From a bacterium 1xD42-87 (GTDB lineage: Bacteria; Bacillota; Clostridia; Lachnospirales; Lachnospiraceae), in contig RAYM01000047.1 in assembly GCA_003611805.1 (NCBI GenBank), positions 1 to 44,209 on the forward strand: a stretch of 44,209 nucleotides of DNA, in the 5' to 3' direction. Position numbers and translations under genes: made by a program. Positions within the stretch are counted from its first letter, which is position 1. Each line of letters starts with the position of its first letter. Below are positions 17,389 through 24,006 of the stretch, in pieces. A model generated the notes under the pieces. It had not been told where the DNA came from and made no database searches. It saw only the letters and a program-made list of their open reading frames with translations.

Positions 17389-18237
17389 ATGCGGAGAATA
17401 GTACATATGAAGAATAAGGTATATTATCTGGCGGCTCCGCTGTTGGCGGCGCTTGCGATGTTTATTTCCATATGGGGACCGGAGGCGCTGGCGGAGTATA
17501 AAGACAAGGAGATTCTGGACAGCCCGCATACGGAAAGCGTGGAAAACGCCGGGGAGGGCTACCGTTACCAGATGAACAGCAATGAGAAACTTTATATCCT
17601 TTCGTGCTGTCTGAGCAGTCAGACGTTCCCGGAGAGTGAGATGAGCGCCATGACGCATGAAGCGGATGAGGAGGTGGATTATTCGGAACTGGAAGGTTCC
17701 TATGCCTTTGTGGTGAACAGAAGGGGACCGTCCGGCAGGGAGATCACAGACGAGCAGATCTATGTCACATGCAATGAAGGGATTAAGCTGCTCAAGGGAA
17801 AGGGAATCCTGCCCGAACAGGTGAGGGAAGTGGATGCGTCTTCCTACGACGTGACACTCTACTCGGCGATCGATGTGCTGGAGCCGCGCAACAATGTGGC
17901 AGTCTGGAAAATGAGTCTCTCCAATTCCCAGAAAAACGCGGATAAGACAAACCGCCTGATGGATGCCTATATCGATGCGGACGACGGAAAAATATATGAA
18001 TTTTATGTGCGGACGCCGCTTCTGTGGGAAGAGATCGACGCGGACGCCTTGGTGGCGGAATGGGCGGCATATATGGGGCTTGGCGAACCTGCGCCTTATG
18101 AGTCGGACAACCCTCTTCTGGAAACGACCCCGTATTTTCGCAAATATGTATTTGCGGGCATGGGGAGCGGACAGACGGTGGTGACTCTGGGATTCTACGA
18201 GGGGATCAATGAACTGTTCTTAAAAATATCCAGATAA
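17389..18237 (+). CDS. Exported protein of unknown function, two-component locus
   Basis: This 282-residue protein has an N-terminal signal/anchor (YYLAAPLLAALAMFISIWG) and a soluble remainder. Starts at ATG 17389 or 17407 are both possible. A segment near the middle (MDAYIDADDGKIYEFYVRT) recalls PepSY-type domains, but I cannot assign a family. It follows the kinase by 24 bases and closes the second transcription unit, so it could modulate the kinase from outside or be its output. Confidence 0.75.
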   Translation: MRRIVHMKNKVYYLAAPLLAALAMFISIWGPEALAEYKDKEILDSPHTESVENAGEGYRYQMNSNEKLYILSCCLSSQTFPESEMSAMTHEADEEVDYSELEGSYAFVVNRRGPSGREITDEQIYVTCNEGIKLLKGKGILPEQVREVDASSYDVTLYSAIDVLEPRNNVAVWKMSLSNSQKNADKTNRLMDAYIDADDGKIYEFYVRTPLLWEEIDADALVAEWAAYMGLGEPAPYESDNPLLETTPYFRKYVFAGMGSGQTVVTLGFYEGINELFLKISR

Positions 18238-18249
18238 CAGAGAGGCGAT

Positions 18250-18333
18250 GATGCAACTTTGATGCAAAAAAGATGGGTTTTTGATGCAAATATTATGGGG
18301 TTTTGATGCAACTTAGATGAGATTATGATGCTC
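18250..18333 (+). promoter_or_regulatory. Eight-copy 11-bp phased operator (PHO-box-like 7+4 layout)
   Basis: Units begin at 18250, 18261, 18272, 18283, 18294, 18305, 18316 and 18327, exactly 11 bp apart. The consensus is GATGCAA followed by four mostly A/T bases. Four copies have the full GATGCAA (18250, 18261, 18283, 18305), and the others keep ATG (GATGGGT, TATGGGG, GATGAGA, GATGCTC). The 11-bp spacing puts all sites on one DNA face, the arrangement used by OmpR/PhoB-family regulators. A possible -10 box, TATGAT (18324-18329), with TTTTGA (18301-18306) 17 bp upstream, overlaps the last units. The OmpR-type regulator at 15257 is the natural candidate ligand. Confidence 0.75.
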
Positions 18334-18378
18334 CTCTTTTGTACGCTTGAAATGTAAAGCATACAAGAGAGGAGCATC
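18327..18378 (+). promoter_or_regulatory. 20-bp inverted repeat covering the ribosome site of the amidase/deacetylase gene
   Basis: The arms 18327-18346 and 18359-18378 pair at 19 of 20 positions (one G-U, one C-A mismatch) around a 12-base loop. The 3' arm contains GAGAGGAG, the ribosome site for ATG 18383, so folding would hide it. If transcription instead starts near 18336, only the inner half of the stem would form and the repeat may act as a DNA operator. Confidence 0.75.
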
Positions 18379-18382
18379 AGTT

Positions 18383-19864
18383 ATGTACGGGGAATCGTCG
18401 TTCACGTGGGAATATGTCTGCGGTTATGAGACGAGGGAGCAGAGAAAAAGACGTCTGTTAAGGAGGACATATACATTGACAGCCGCAGTGTGTATTGTCA
18501 GTCTGACGGTAATGATATCGGTGAAATTTGTGTCGGCGGGCGGCGTTCGGTTCCTGACGGAAAAGCTGCAGCATACGAAAACAGAAGCGGCGGCAGCGCT
18601 GCCGCTTGGCGGGGAAGAGACAGAGGCGGTATGGGAGAAGGAGGCAGCGGTTCCCGCCGTTTTGGTGACGGAGCAGACAACAGCTTCCGATGAGGGAGAG
18701 GGTGTACAGCCGGCGGCTGTGCATATTCCGACGGTTTATCTGGATCCGGGGCACGGCGGCACGGACGAGGGCTGTTCCAGAGAGGGCGTTCGGGAAAAAG
18801 ACCTGAATCTGGCGATAGCGCTGCTTGTAAGGGACCAGTTGAAGGAACAGGGATACCAGGTGATCATGTCAAGAGAAACGGATACTTACGTTTCGAAGGA
18901 AATGCGCGTGGCGGAGGCAAATCGGTCAGGCGCGGATATTTATATCAGCATTCATCAGAACGCAACGGAAGAAGGCGCCAGTGCGAACGGGATGGAAGTG
19001 TGGTATACGGAGGATGACGGTCGGACGGACAGCAAAAGACTGGCGCAGCTGATCAGACAGCAGACTTTGAAAAGCACAGAAGCCACAGAGCGGGAGCTGC
19101 GGAGCGATGCGGATTTTTATGTGACGAAAAACACTTCCATGCCTGCATGTCTGATTGAGACGGGATTTCTCTCCAATGCAGGGGAGCGCAGGAAATTAAA
19201 CCTGGCGGAGTATCAGCAGCAGATCGCGGGCGGTATTGTGCAGGGAATTGCCTATTATTTTCATCCAAAGACCATGTACCTGACCTTTGACGACGGACCT
19301 TCCGAGGAAAATACCCGAAAGGTGCTTGAAATATTGCGGGAGAGAAATATCAAGGCGACATTCTTTCTGGTGGGGGAGAATGTGAGGCAGCATCCGGAGG
19401 TGGCGCGGCAGATCGTTGCGGAGGGACATACCATAGGTATCCACTGCGATAAACATGACTACGATGCCCTGTATGCGAGCGTGGACAGTTATGTGGCGGA
19501 TTTTGAAAAGGCGAGACAGACCGTGTATGAAGTGACGGGGGTGGAGACAAACCTGTTCCGTTTCCCGGGCGGCAGCGTCAACGCATATAATAAGAAAACG
19601 GGCAAGGCAATCATCCGTGAGATGACGGACAGGGGCTACATATATTACGACTGGAATGCAAGTCTGGAGGATGCGGTCAAAAATCCGGATCCGAAGCAGC
19701 TGATAAAAAATGGTGTGGAAACGACACTTGGACGGAAGAAAGTCGTCTTGCTCGCCCATGACGTGGTCGGCAGCACAACCCTCTGTCTGGAAGAACTTCT
19801 GGACAGCCTGCCGGAGTATGAGATGAAGCCGTTAAACGAGGAGGTGGAACCGATCTGTTTTTGA
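18383..19864 (+). CDS. N-acetylmuramoyl-L-alanine amidase / NodB polysaccharide deacetylase fusion
   Basis: This 493-residue wall enzyme has a membrane anchor (about 30-48), a linker, amidase_3 (117-294) and a NodB deacetylase (298-493). Amidase zinc ligands and catalytic residues are His124 (DPGHGG), Glu138 (REKD), His191 (SIHQN) and Glu259 (CLIETGFLSN). Deacetylase motifs are TFDDGP (301-306), His354 and His358 (HCDKH), RFPGGS (393-398) and LLAHD. It could both cut stem peptides and deacetylate peptidoglycan or an exopolysaccharide. ATG 18383 is preferred over TTG 18347 because it follows the GAGAGGAG site. The gene has its own operator and terminator. The co-occurrence of both activities in one chain is seen directly from motifs; the glycan target is unknown. 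Confidence 0.93.
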   Translation: MYGESSFTWEYVCGYETREQRKRRLLRRTYTLTAAVCIVSLTVMISVKFVSAGGVRFLTEKLQHTKTEAAAALPLGGEETEAVWEKEAAVPAVLVTEQTTASDEGEGVQPAAVHIPTVYLDPGHGGTDEGCSREGVREKDLNLAIALLVRDQLKEQGYQVIMSRETDTYVSKEMRVAEANRSGADIYISIHQNATEEGASANGMEVWYTEDDGRTDSKRLAQLIRQQTLKSTEATERELRSDADFYVTKNTSMPACLIETGFLSNAGERRKLNLAEYQQQIAGGIVQGIAYYFHPKTMYLTFDDGPSEENTRKVLEILRERNIKATFFLVGENVRQHPEVARQIVAEGHTIGIHCDKHDYDALYASVDSYVADFEKARQTVYEVTGVETNLFRFPGGSVNAYNKKTGKAIIREMTDRGYIYYDWNASLEDAVKNPDPKQLIKNGVETTLGRKKVVLLAHDVVGSTTLCLEELLDSLPEYEMKPLNEEVEPICF

Positions 19865-19930
19865 AAAGAATGGGAAAGATAAAAGTGCAGAATGAACGCA
19901 TCCGTGAAAATAAACGATAAGTTTTAGAAT

Positions 19931-19975
19931 GAAATTCGACAAGAGGTTTTAAGCCTCTGCCGAATTTCTTTTTTT
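19931..19975 (+). terminator. Intrinsic terminator after the amidase/deacetylase gene
   Basis: GAAATTCG (19931-19938) pairs with CGAATTTC (19961-19968), enclosing a second stem AGAGG/CCTCT, and is followed by a run of seven T's. It ends the last host gene before the prophage. Confidence 0.9.
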
Positions 19976-19998
19976 ATTGAAATAGCAGAGAAAAAGAG

Positions 19999-20036
19999 AG
20001 CGTGCAGAGTGTAGAAACTCTGACACGCTTATTTTT
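19999..20036 (+). terminator. Terminator-like hairpin at the prophage left end
   Basis: The arms 19999-20010 and 20017-20029 (AGCGTGCAGAGT and ACTCTGACACGCT, one bulged base) enclose a six-base loop and are followed by TATTTTTTA. A T-rich tract also follows on the minus strand, so it may work both ways. It insulates the early phage genes from host readthrough, or is part of the attachment region. Confidence 0.7.
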
Positions 20037-20064
20037 TACCATTAAGCAGAAAGGAGCGGGGACG

Positions 20065-20256
20065 GTGGCAAGGAAGTATAAAAGATTACGCTATGAGGAC
20101 AGACGGACAATAGAAAAGATGCTTAAGGCTGGCGACAGCGTAGTAATGATTGCAGGAGCGCTGGGAGTGCATAGAGATACGATTTACAAGGAACTTAACC
20201 GCAGCGGCACAGACCAGCACACATATACAGCAGACGTAGCGCAGGCGACACTTTAA
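20065..20256 (+). CDS. Small helix-turn-helix protein (IS30-type HTH)
   Basis: The start is GTG 20065 with AAGGAG eight bases upstream, giving 63 residues. The body is one DNA-binding domain of the HTH_38/IS30 N-terminal kind: LRYEDRRTIEKMLKAGDS, then VVMIAGALGVHRDTIYKELN. There is no transposase catalytic domain. As the first phage gene it could be a regulator of the early operon. The HTH call is good; the target is unknown. Confidence 0.75.
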   Translation: MARKYKRLRYEDRRTIEKMLKAGDSVVMIAGALGVHRDTIYKELNRSGTDQHTYTADVAQATL

Positions 20257-20268
20257 ACCCAGAGGGGC

Positions 20269-20288
20269 AACGAAAGAGAGGTAAACAG
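20269..20288 (+). repeat. Translation-initiation cassette, copy 1 (repeated at 20911-20930)
   Basis: A 19-base identical stretch beginning AACGAAAGAGAGGTAA precedes the genes at 20290 and 20932. Shorter forms (GAAAGCGAGGTAA or close variants) sit before the genes at 22890, 23264, 27455, 28211, 28420 and 29817. It contains the ribosome site and often supplies the stop codon of the gene before. Confidence 0.75.
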
Positions 20289-20289
20289 T

Positions 20290-20910
20290 ATGGCAGCAGT
20301 AATGATGCAGGCACACGGCACAGAAACAATGATAGTAAAGGACGGCAATAAGTATAGCGCAGATTTCAGATATAAAAATGTTGATTATGAGCAGGACGAG
20401 TATAACGGCAGATGCTATTTTCTTGATACGTCAAGAAGTTTTACCAGCCAAGTAGCCAGAGAGGGCGGCTTAGTGCGCAGGCGAATAAGCAGGGCTGCAT
20501 ATGAAGAGGCAAAGGCAGCAGCTATTAAGGTAGTTGAGCAGGCAGCGGCACTGGAAGAGGCGGCAAAAGGGACGCAGGAAGAGTGGGAAAAAGCGCTTGA
20601 TTTGTTCGGGGAGTATCTGACGGGAGAGCAGGAAGAGCCGAAACGCCAGAAAGTGAGAGAGCCATACACAAGGGAAGAGTTAGAGGCTGTATATGACAGA
20701 AAGATAGAGGCAGAGGTTAGGCACTGGGGAGAGCATAGTTTCTGGGCGAACATGGCAAGGGAAGTGAAAGCAAAAAGGCTGGAAGAGTTTGACGCTGGCA
20801 AGGTAGTGGGCGTATACAGCAGCGAGTACCACGCAGACGGCATGGACTGGGCAGACAATTACTATAGCGACGGTACGACAGATAAGAGCTGTTACGGCTA
20901 TTCAGATTGA
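20290..20910 (+). CDS. Phage protein of unknown function, 206 residues
   Basis: I do not recognise this family. It is soluble and has a charged, helix-rich middle (residues about 70-160, many Glu/Ala/Lys) and an aromatic, Asp-rich end (SSEYHADGMDWADNYYSD). It begins after a GAGAGGTAA ribosome site and is followed after 21 bases by the PAPS-reductase-like gene with the same upstream cassette. Small early phage proteins of this sort often interact with host factors; nothing in the sequence decides that. Confidence 0.75.
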   Translation: MAAVMMQAHGTETMIVKDGNKYSADFRYKNVDYEQDEYNGRCYFLDTSRSFTSQVAREGGLVRRRISRAAYEEAKAAAIKVVEQAAALEEAAKGTQEEWEKALDLFGEYLTGEQEEPKRQKVREPYTREELEAVYDRKIEAEVRHWGEHSFWANMAREVKAKRLEEFDAGKVVGVYSSEYHADGMDWADNYYSDGTTDKSCYGYSD

Positions 20911-20930
20911 AACGAAAGAGAGGTAAACAC
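20911..20930 (+). repeat. Translation-initiation cassette, copy 2
   Basis: This is identical over 19 bases to 20269-20287. It lies one base before the start codon of the PAPS-reductase-like gene. Confidence 0.75.
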
Positions 20931-20931
20931 A

Positions 20932-21753
20932 ATGGCACGCACAAAGATAGTACCGACAGAGGGATTATTAAGCGATTTGGAGTATACCAGCGTAATAGTA
21001 AGCTACTCAAACGGGATAGACAGCACGGGGGCGCTGTACTGGGCGGTTAAGAATTTCCCAAAAGAAAAGATATATCTGCTTTATTGTGATACTGGCTGCG
21101 AGTATCCAGAAAACGTAGCACTGTTTTACAAGGTGGCGGCGTTCATGGGAGTTAAGCCCGTTCTGTTATCGGATACCAGAGGCTTTTTAGGGCTGCTGCT
21201 GAATGAGCGGCTTAAGTTTCCAGATATGAAAAACAGATGGTGTACGGCTTATCTGAAAACGGCGGTAACTGACAAATGGATACGGCAGCATAGGCAGCAG
21301 CTAGGCGCAAAGTGCTTATTTGTATCTGGGGAGCGCAGGGACGAAAGCACGGGGCGGGCAAAGCTGCCAGAACTGGAATATCACAGCACGACGCTTAAGA
21401 CAAAGCGGGTAGCAGATTTTACGTGCCATTGGTACAGACCTTGCCTAGATTATGAAAAAGGCAAAATGTTTGAGCAGGGCAGGGAGCTTAAGCTAGAGCC
21501 GCACCCGTGCTATGAATACGTCGGTAGGTGTAGCTGTATGTTTTGTATGTTTATGCCAGAGCGCCACGCCGCAGAGAATATGAAGAGATACCCAGAAATG
21601 GCGGCAGAGTATGTACGGGCAGAAATGAAGATACAGCACACATGGAAAAAGGCAAAGAGCCTGCAAAGCGTTTTCAATGAATGTATGGATATAGACGACA
21701 TAGACGAGGACATAAGGCAGGAAAATAGGCAGTTAAGCATATTTGACGAATAG
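20932..21753 (+). CDS. PAPS-reductase-family (PP-loop ATPase) phage protein
   Basis: This 273-residue protein belongs to the PP-loop/adenine nucleotide alpha-hydrolase family. The PP-loop is SYSNGIDST (24-32), followed by LLYCDTGCEYPE, RWCTAYLK, SGERRDES and a Cys cluster (GRCSCMFCMF). Family members adenylate substrates, reduce PAPS, or act in DNA phosphorothioation (DndC) and tRNA thiolation. No Dnd partners are present here. Phage homologues are common next to DNA-modification genes, and a C5-methyltransferase fragment lies just downstream, so a role in DNA or RNA modification is plausible but unproven. Confidence 0.88.
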   Translation: MARTKIVPTEGLLSDLEYTSVIVSYSNGIDSTGALYWAVKNFPKEKIYLLYCDTGCEYPENVALFYKVAAFMGVKPVLLSDTRGFLGLLLNERLKFPDMKNRWCTAYLKTAVTDKWIRQHRQQLGAKCLFVSGERRDESTGRAKLPELEYHSTTLKTKRVADFTCHWYRPCLDYEKGKMFEQGRELKLEPHPCYEYVGRCSCMFCMFMPERHAAENMKRYPEMAAEYVRAEMKIQHTWKKAKSLQSVFNECMDIDDIDEDIRQENRQLSIFDE

Positions 21754-21898
21754 GCGGCAGCGCCGCCAGCACCCGCCCTTAATTTAATGGCAGAATACCG
21801 AGCTTGTTAAAACTGACTATAGCAGTACAAGCCTATAGCGGGGCGCTGGTTCAATTCCAGCAGGGCGGTTTTGGTAGCAGGCATGGCGAGCCTGCTAC
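21753..21898 (+). ncRNA. Candidate structured RNA block: hairpin, tRNA-like fold, hairpin
   Basis: Three structures follow one another in 146 bases between two genes. First is GGCGGC-AGC-GCCGCC (21753-21767), then the tRNA-like fold (21773-21868), then a perfect 9-bp stem GTAGCAGGC/GCCTGCTAC with a 7-base loop (21874-21898). The last arm abuts the point where methyltransferase homology begins. I know no family that matches. It may be a phage regulatory RNA or the scar of an insertion. Confidence 0.45.
21773..21868 (+). tRNA. tRNA-like element with aberrant anticodon region
   Basis: The acceptor stem is seven perfect pairs (CCGCCCT 21773-21779 with AGGGCGG 21862-21868). T8 and A9 are followed by a D-arm ATTT...GAAT with loop AATGGCA, and the T-arm is perfect: GCTGG TTCAATT CCAGC (21845-21861). 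CCA is not encoded. The 47 bases between are too long and do not give a normal anticodon arm. TTGTTAA (21804-21810) looks like an Asn loop but its stem does not pair. The best pairing is GCTTG/CAAGC, holding an inner ACTG/CAGT hairpin. It is either a pseudo-tRNA, a tRNA with an insertion, or a tRNA mimic. Confidence 0.55.
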
Positions 21899-22519
21899 GT
21901 TATCTGGGAAAATGTGAAAAATGTATTGAGCCGTTATATGCGGGTAAATTTCAATCGGTATTTATCGGAAATGGAGCGGCTAGGATATAGCAATAATTTT
22001 GAGATACTGGACGCTAGGGAGTTTGGGCTGCCGCAGGCAAGGGAAAGAGTTTTTACAGTATCGGTACTGGGGAATGAAAAATTTTCTTTTGATGATTTAA
22101 TTAAAACGCCTATGAGGAATATAAGCGATTTTCTGTTATCAGATGCGCCGCCAGTATATGACGTGACGCAGCCAAGCGTTTTAGAGGCAATAGGCAAAAA
22201 GGGAATACGGCGGGCAACGGTAATAGAGGATTACGCTTTTACAATTACTGCAAGGCAGGACAGAACGCCAGCACAAGTAATAGATATGGGTAACGGGCGC
22301 TATAGGTATCTGACAGAGCTAGAGTGCTGGCGATTGCAGGGCTATACAGATGCAGATTTTAAAGCAGCGGCAGCAGTGCATAAGAGGGTAGGGCGCTATA
22401 CAATGCCTCTTTATAAGCAGGCTGGCAATAGCATACCCGTACCGATATTTGAAAGTCTGTTTAGAAAAATGATACTGCATGAAACGACAGAAAGTGAGGC
22501 GGGCAATGGCAATATATAG
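21890..22519 (+). pseudogene. C5-cytosine DNA methyltransferase, N-terminal half missing
   Basis: The frame begins at motif VI (YVIWENVKNVLS, about 21896-21931) and continues through motif VIII (FGLPQARERVF), motif IX (YLTELECWRLQGY) and motif X (QAGNSIPVPIFESLF). Motif I (AdoMet binding) and motif IV with its PCQ catalytic Cys are absent, and a TAG stop lies at 21875. The upstream DNA is instead the tRNA-like block. A product could still start at GTG 21914 but would lack cofactor and catalytic sites, so it cannot methylate alone. It was probably a phage self-protection or orphan methyltransferase truncated by deletion or replacement. Confidence 0.85.
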
Positions 22520-22893
22520 GGAAGTACGAACAGAGGTATACTGCGATATATGCGGCGAGCAGATAGTAGCCTTTAAAAATGCAGGCAGGACGGGTGGAGT
22601 AAGTAGGGGCTGGGCGGCGTACTTTGCACGTCAAGAGGGCTGCACGACGGGCAAAAAAGGTTATCTGTAAAAGCTGCCGCATAAGCAGGCGTATAGAAAA
22701 ATGTAGCTTGCAAAAGAAGTGCGGGGCAGCAGGCGTGGACGGTAGCGGCGCTTGCCTGGGATTTGGTAAAGAATTTGACGACGAGCCTATAGAGCAGTGC
22801 AAGCGCTGTATTGCGTGTACTTATTTTGACTGGGAAGAGGAAAAACAGCGGTTAAGCATAGAGGGTAGACACAGAAAGCGAGGTAGGCAATGA
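22506..22893 (+). pseudogene. Zinc-ribbon-like phage protein with +1 frameshift at an A6 run
   Basis: ATG 22506 opens a frame with YCDICGEQIVAF and CTTGKK, which stops after GYL at 22670. Dropping one A from the A6 run at 22653-22658 continues in the next frame as KKVICKSCRISRRIEKC, then CKRCIACTYFDW, to a stop at 22893. The joined product of about 128 residues has paired CxxC motifs typical of a zinc ribbon. The stop overlaps the next start by ATGA, which shows the second frame was once translated to its end. It could be a mutation, a sequencing error in a homopolymer, or slippage-regulated expression. Confidence 0.7.
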
Positions 22894-23267
22894 GGCGACA
22901 CAAACGGGAAAACCAGATACTTAAAGGACTGATACGGGCGGCAGCAGGCGTGGCAGCTTGCGTAGCAGGGCTGATACTGTTTTTTGTATTTATCTGGTGG
23001 AGAGGGCAGCATACATACCCGCAGACTGATAAAGAGGCAGCAGTACAGAGGCAGCAGGCAGAGCCGCTGGTTATTGAAACACCAGAGCCAGCTACAGAGG
23101 GCAGCATAAGAGTATATGATTATGACGGCTGCTGTATTTATGCGTATTACGGAGAAATCAAGATAAACAGCGACGGCAGGGACGGAAAGCAGATTGATAT
23201 TGAATGTGCGGGGTATTTAGAGGGATACCAGCAGCACGGGGTACACGAAAGCGAGGTAAGAGAGTGA
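22890..23267 (+). CDS. Single-pass membrane protein, phage, unknown function
   Basis: This 125-residue protein has a basic N-terminus (MRRHKRENQILKG), a strong transmembrane helix (about 18-38, AAGVAACVAGLILFFVFIWW), a Pro/Glu linker and a soluble end (VYDYDGCCIYAYYGEIKI). ATG 22890 overlaps the previous stop and has a GAAAGCGAGGTAG cassette upstream. The family is not recognised. A small early membrane protein could act in superinfection exclusion, but nothing here proves it. Confidence 0.75.
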   Translation: MRRHKRENQILKGLIRAAAGVAACVAGLILFFVFIWWRGQHTYPQTDKEAAVQRQQAEPLVIETPEPATEGSIRVYDYDGCCIYAYYGEIKINSDGRDGKQIDIECAGYLEGYQQHGVHESEVRE

Positions 23268-23479
23268 AATACAAATATTACAGCACACAGCGCCCAGTAT
23301 CAGCGGGAACGTATCCAAAGCCAAAGGATAACCCAGCTATGCTTATTCACAATTTCAATGAGCGGCAATACGTGACAGAGATAGGGCGGCTGGCGTGGGG
23401 ATACATTGAGTATGATAAGCCGCTGGAAAATGAAGATATTGACGGCTACGAGCTTATACCAGCTGCTTTTTTCTCATAA
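23264..23479 (+). CDS. Small conserved-type phage protein, 71 residues
   Basis: The start is GTG 23264, with GCGAGGTAA just upstream and a GTGA overlap with the previous stop. The product (KYKYYSTQRPVSAGTYPK at the start, ending in GYELIPAAFFS) resembles small proteins often seen on phages and conjugative elements of Clostridia. No function is known to me. It has no membrane segment or cysteine motif. Confidence 0.75.
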   Translation: MKYKYYSTQRPVSAGTYPKPKDNPAMLIHNFNERQYVTEIGRLAWGYIEYDKPLENEDIDGYELIPAAFFS

Positions 23480-23496
23480 AGAAAGCGAGTAGAAAT

Positions 23497-23682
23497 ATGT
23501 ACACATGGAAAAACGGGAACTATCAGCACGTAGGCGCAAACATTCAGAAGAGCATAAAAATAGACACTGAAACAATGGAAATCATAGAGGCGGTAGCGGG
23601 GCGCAGCTTTTCTGACAAAGTGCGGAACATGGCAGCAGAGTATGTACGGCTAAAGTGTGACGAGCTGGCGTCTAAAAAGTAA
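23497..23682 (+). CDS. Ribbon-helix-helix-like small protein, 61 residues
   Basis: Residues of about 19-52 read SIKIDTETMEIIEAVAG and then SFSDKVRNMAAEYVRLK, a beta-strand followed by two helices as in Arc/MetJ-type ribbon-helix-helix DNA-binding domains. It could dimerise and regulate the early operon. The ribosome site is a weak GCGAG. The fold call is moderate. Confidence 0.65.
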   Translation: MYTWKNGNYQHVGANIQKSIKIDTETMEIIEAVAGRSFSDKVRNMAAEYVRLKCDELASKK

Positions 23683-23730
23683 TACCTATTCAGGATTAAG
23701 TAATACTTTTGCGAAAAGTGAGGGCGGCGC

Positions 23731-24006
23731 ATGGAAGAGAACGACGAGCAACGCAGGGAGCTTATACACAAATTCTACCAGATTTACAGACCGATACAGA
23801 AGAGCTGCGGATTAAGGGAACATAGCCATTTTGATATATACGGCAATAACCTTATTGAAATCTGGGAGTATAAGGGCGAAAGAAAAGGGCGTTGTATCTG
23901 CAAAGTGAAAGAGGATACAGAAATAGCCTGCTACCAGCGGGCAATAGAAATGCTGGAAAATTACAGCGGAAAGGAAACAGTAAAGCATGAAAAAAGAGCA
24001 GGATAA
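23731..24006 (+). CDS. Phage protein of unknown function, 91 residues
   Basis: This is a soluble, charged protein with HFDIYGNNLIEIWEYKG and CICKVKEDTEIACYQRAIEM as its distinctive stretches; I recognise no family. GAGGG lies six bases before the ATG. It overlaps the SSB gene start by 20 bases, so it belongs to the replication operon. Confidence 0.7.
   Translation: MEENDEQRRELIHKFYQIYRPIQKSCGLREHSHFDIYGNNLIEIWEYKGERKGRCICKVKEDTEIACYQRAIEMLENYSGKETVKHEKRAG

Noticed and set aside
18250..18333. Phased repeats as a CRISPR array or MITE
   Set aside because: The units are only 11 bp, have no spacers, and sit as expected for a promoter operator. No terminal inverted repeat with target duplication was seen.
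20065..20256. IS30 insertion sequence
   Set aside because: Only the N-terminal HTH-type domain is present, with a clean start and stop. There is no DDE catalytic domain and no inverted repeats.
20932..21753. Phosphorothioation (Dnd) system
   Set aside because: Only a DndC-like PP-loop protein is present; no DndA, B, D or E-like gene was seen in the window.
21804..21810. TTGTTAA as the anticodon loop of a normal tRNA-Asn
   Set aside because: The flanking bases pair at only two of five positions and the remaining 29 bases before the T-arm would be unexplained, so I do not assign an amino acid.
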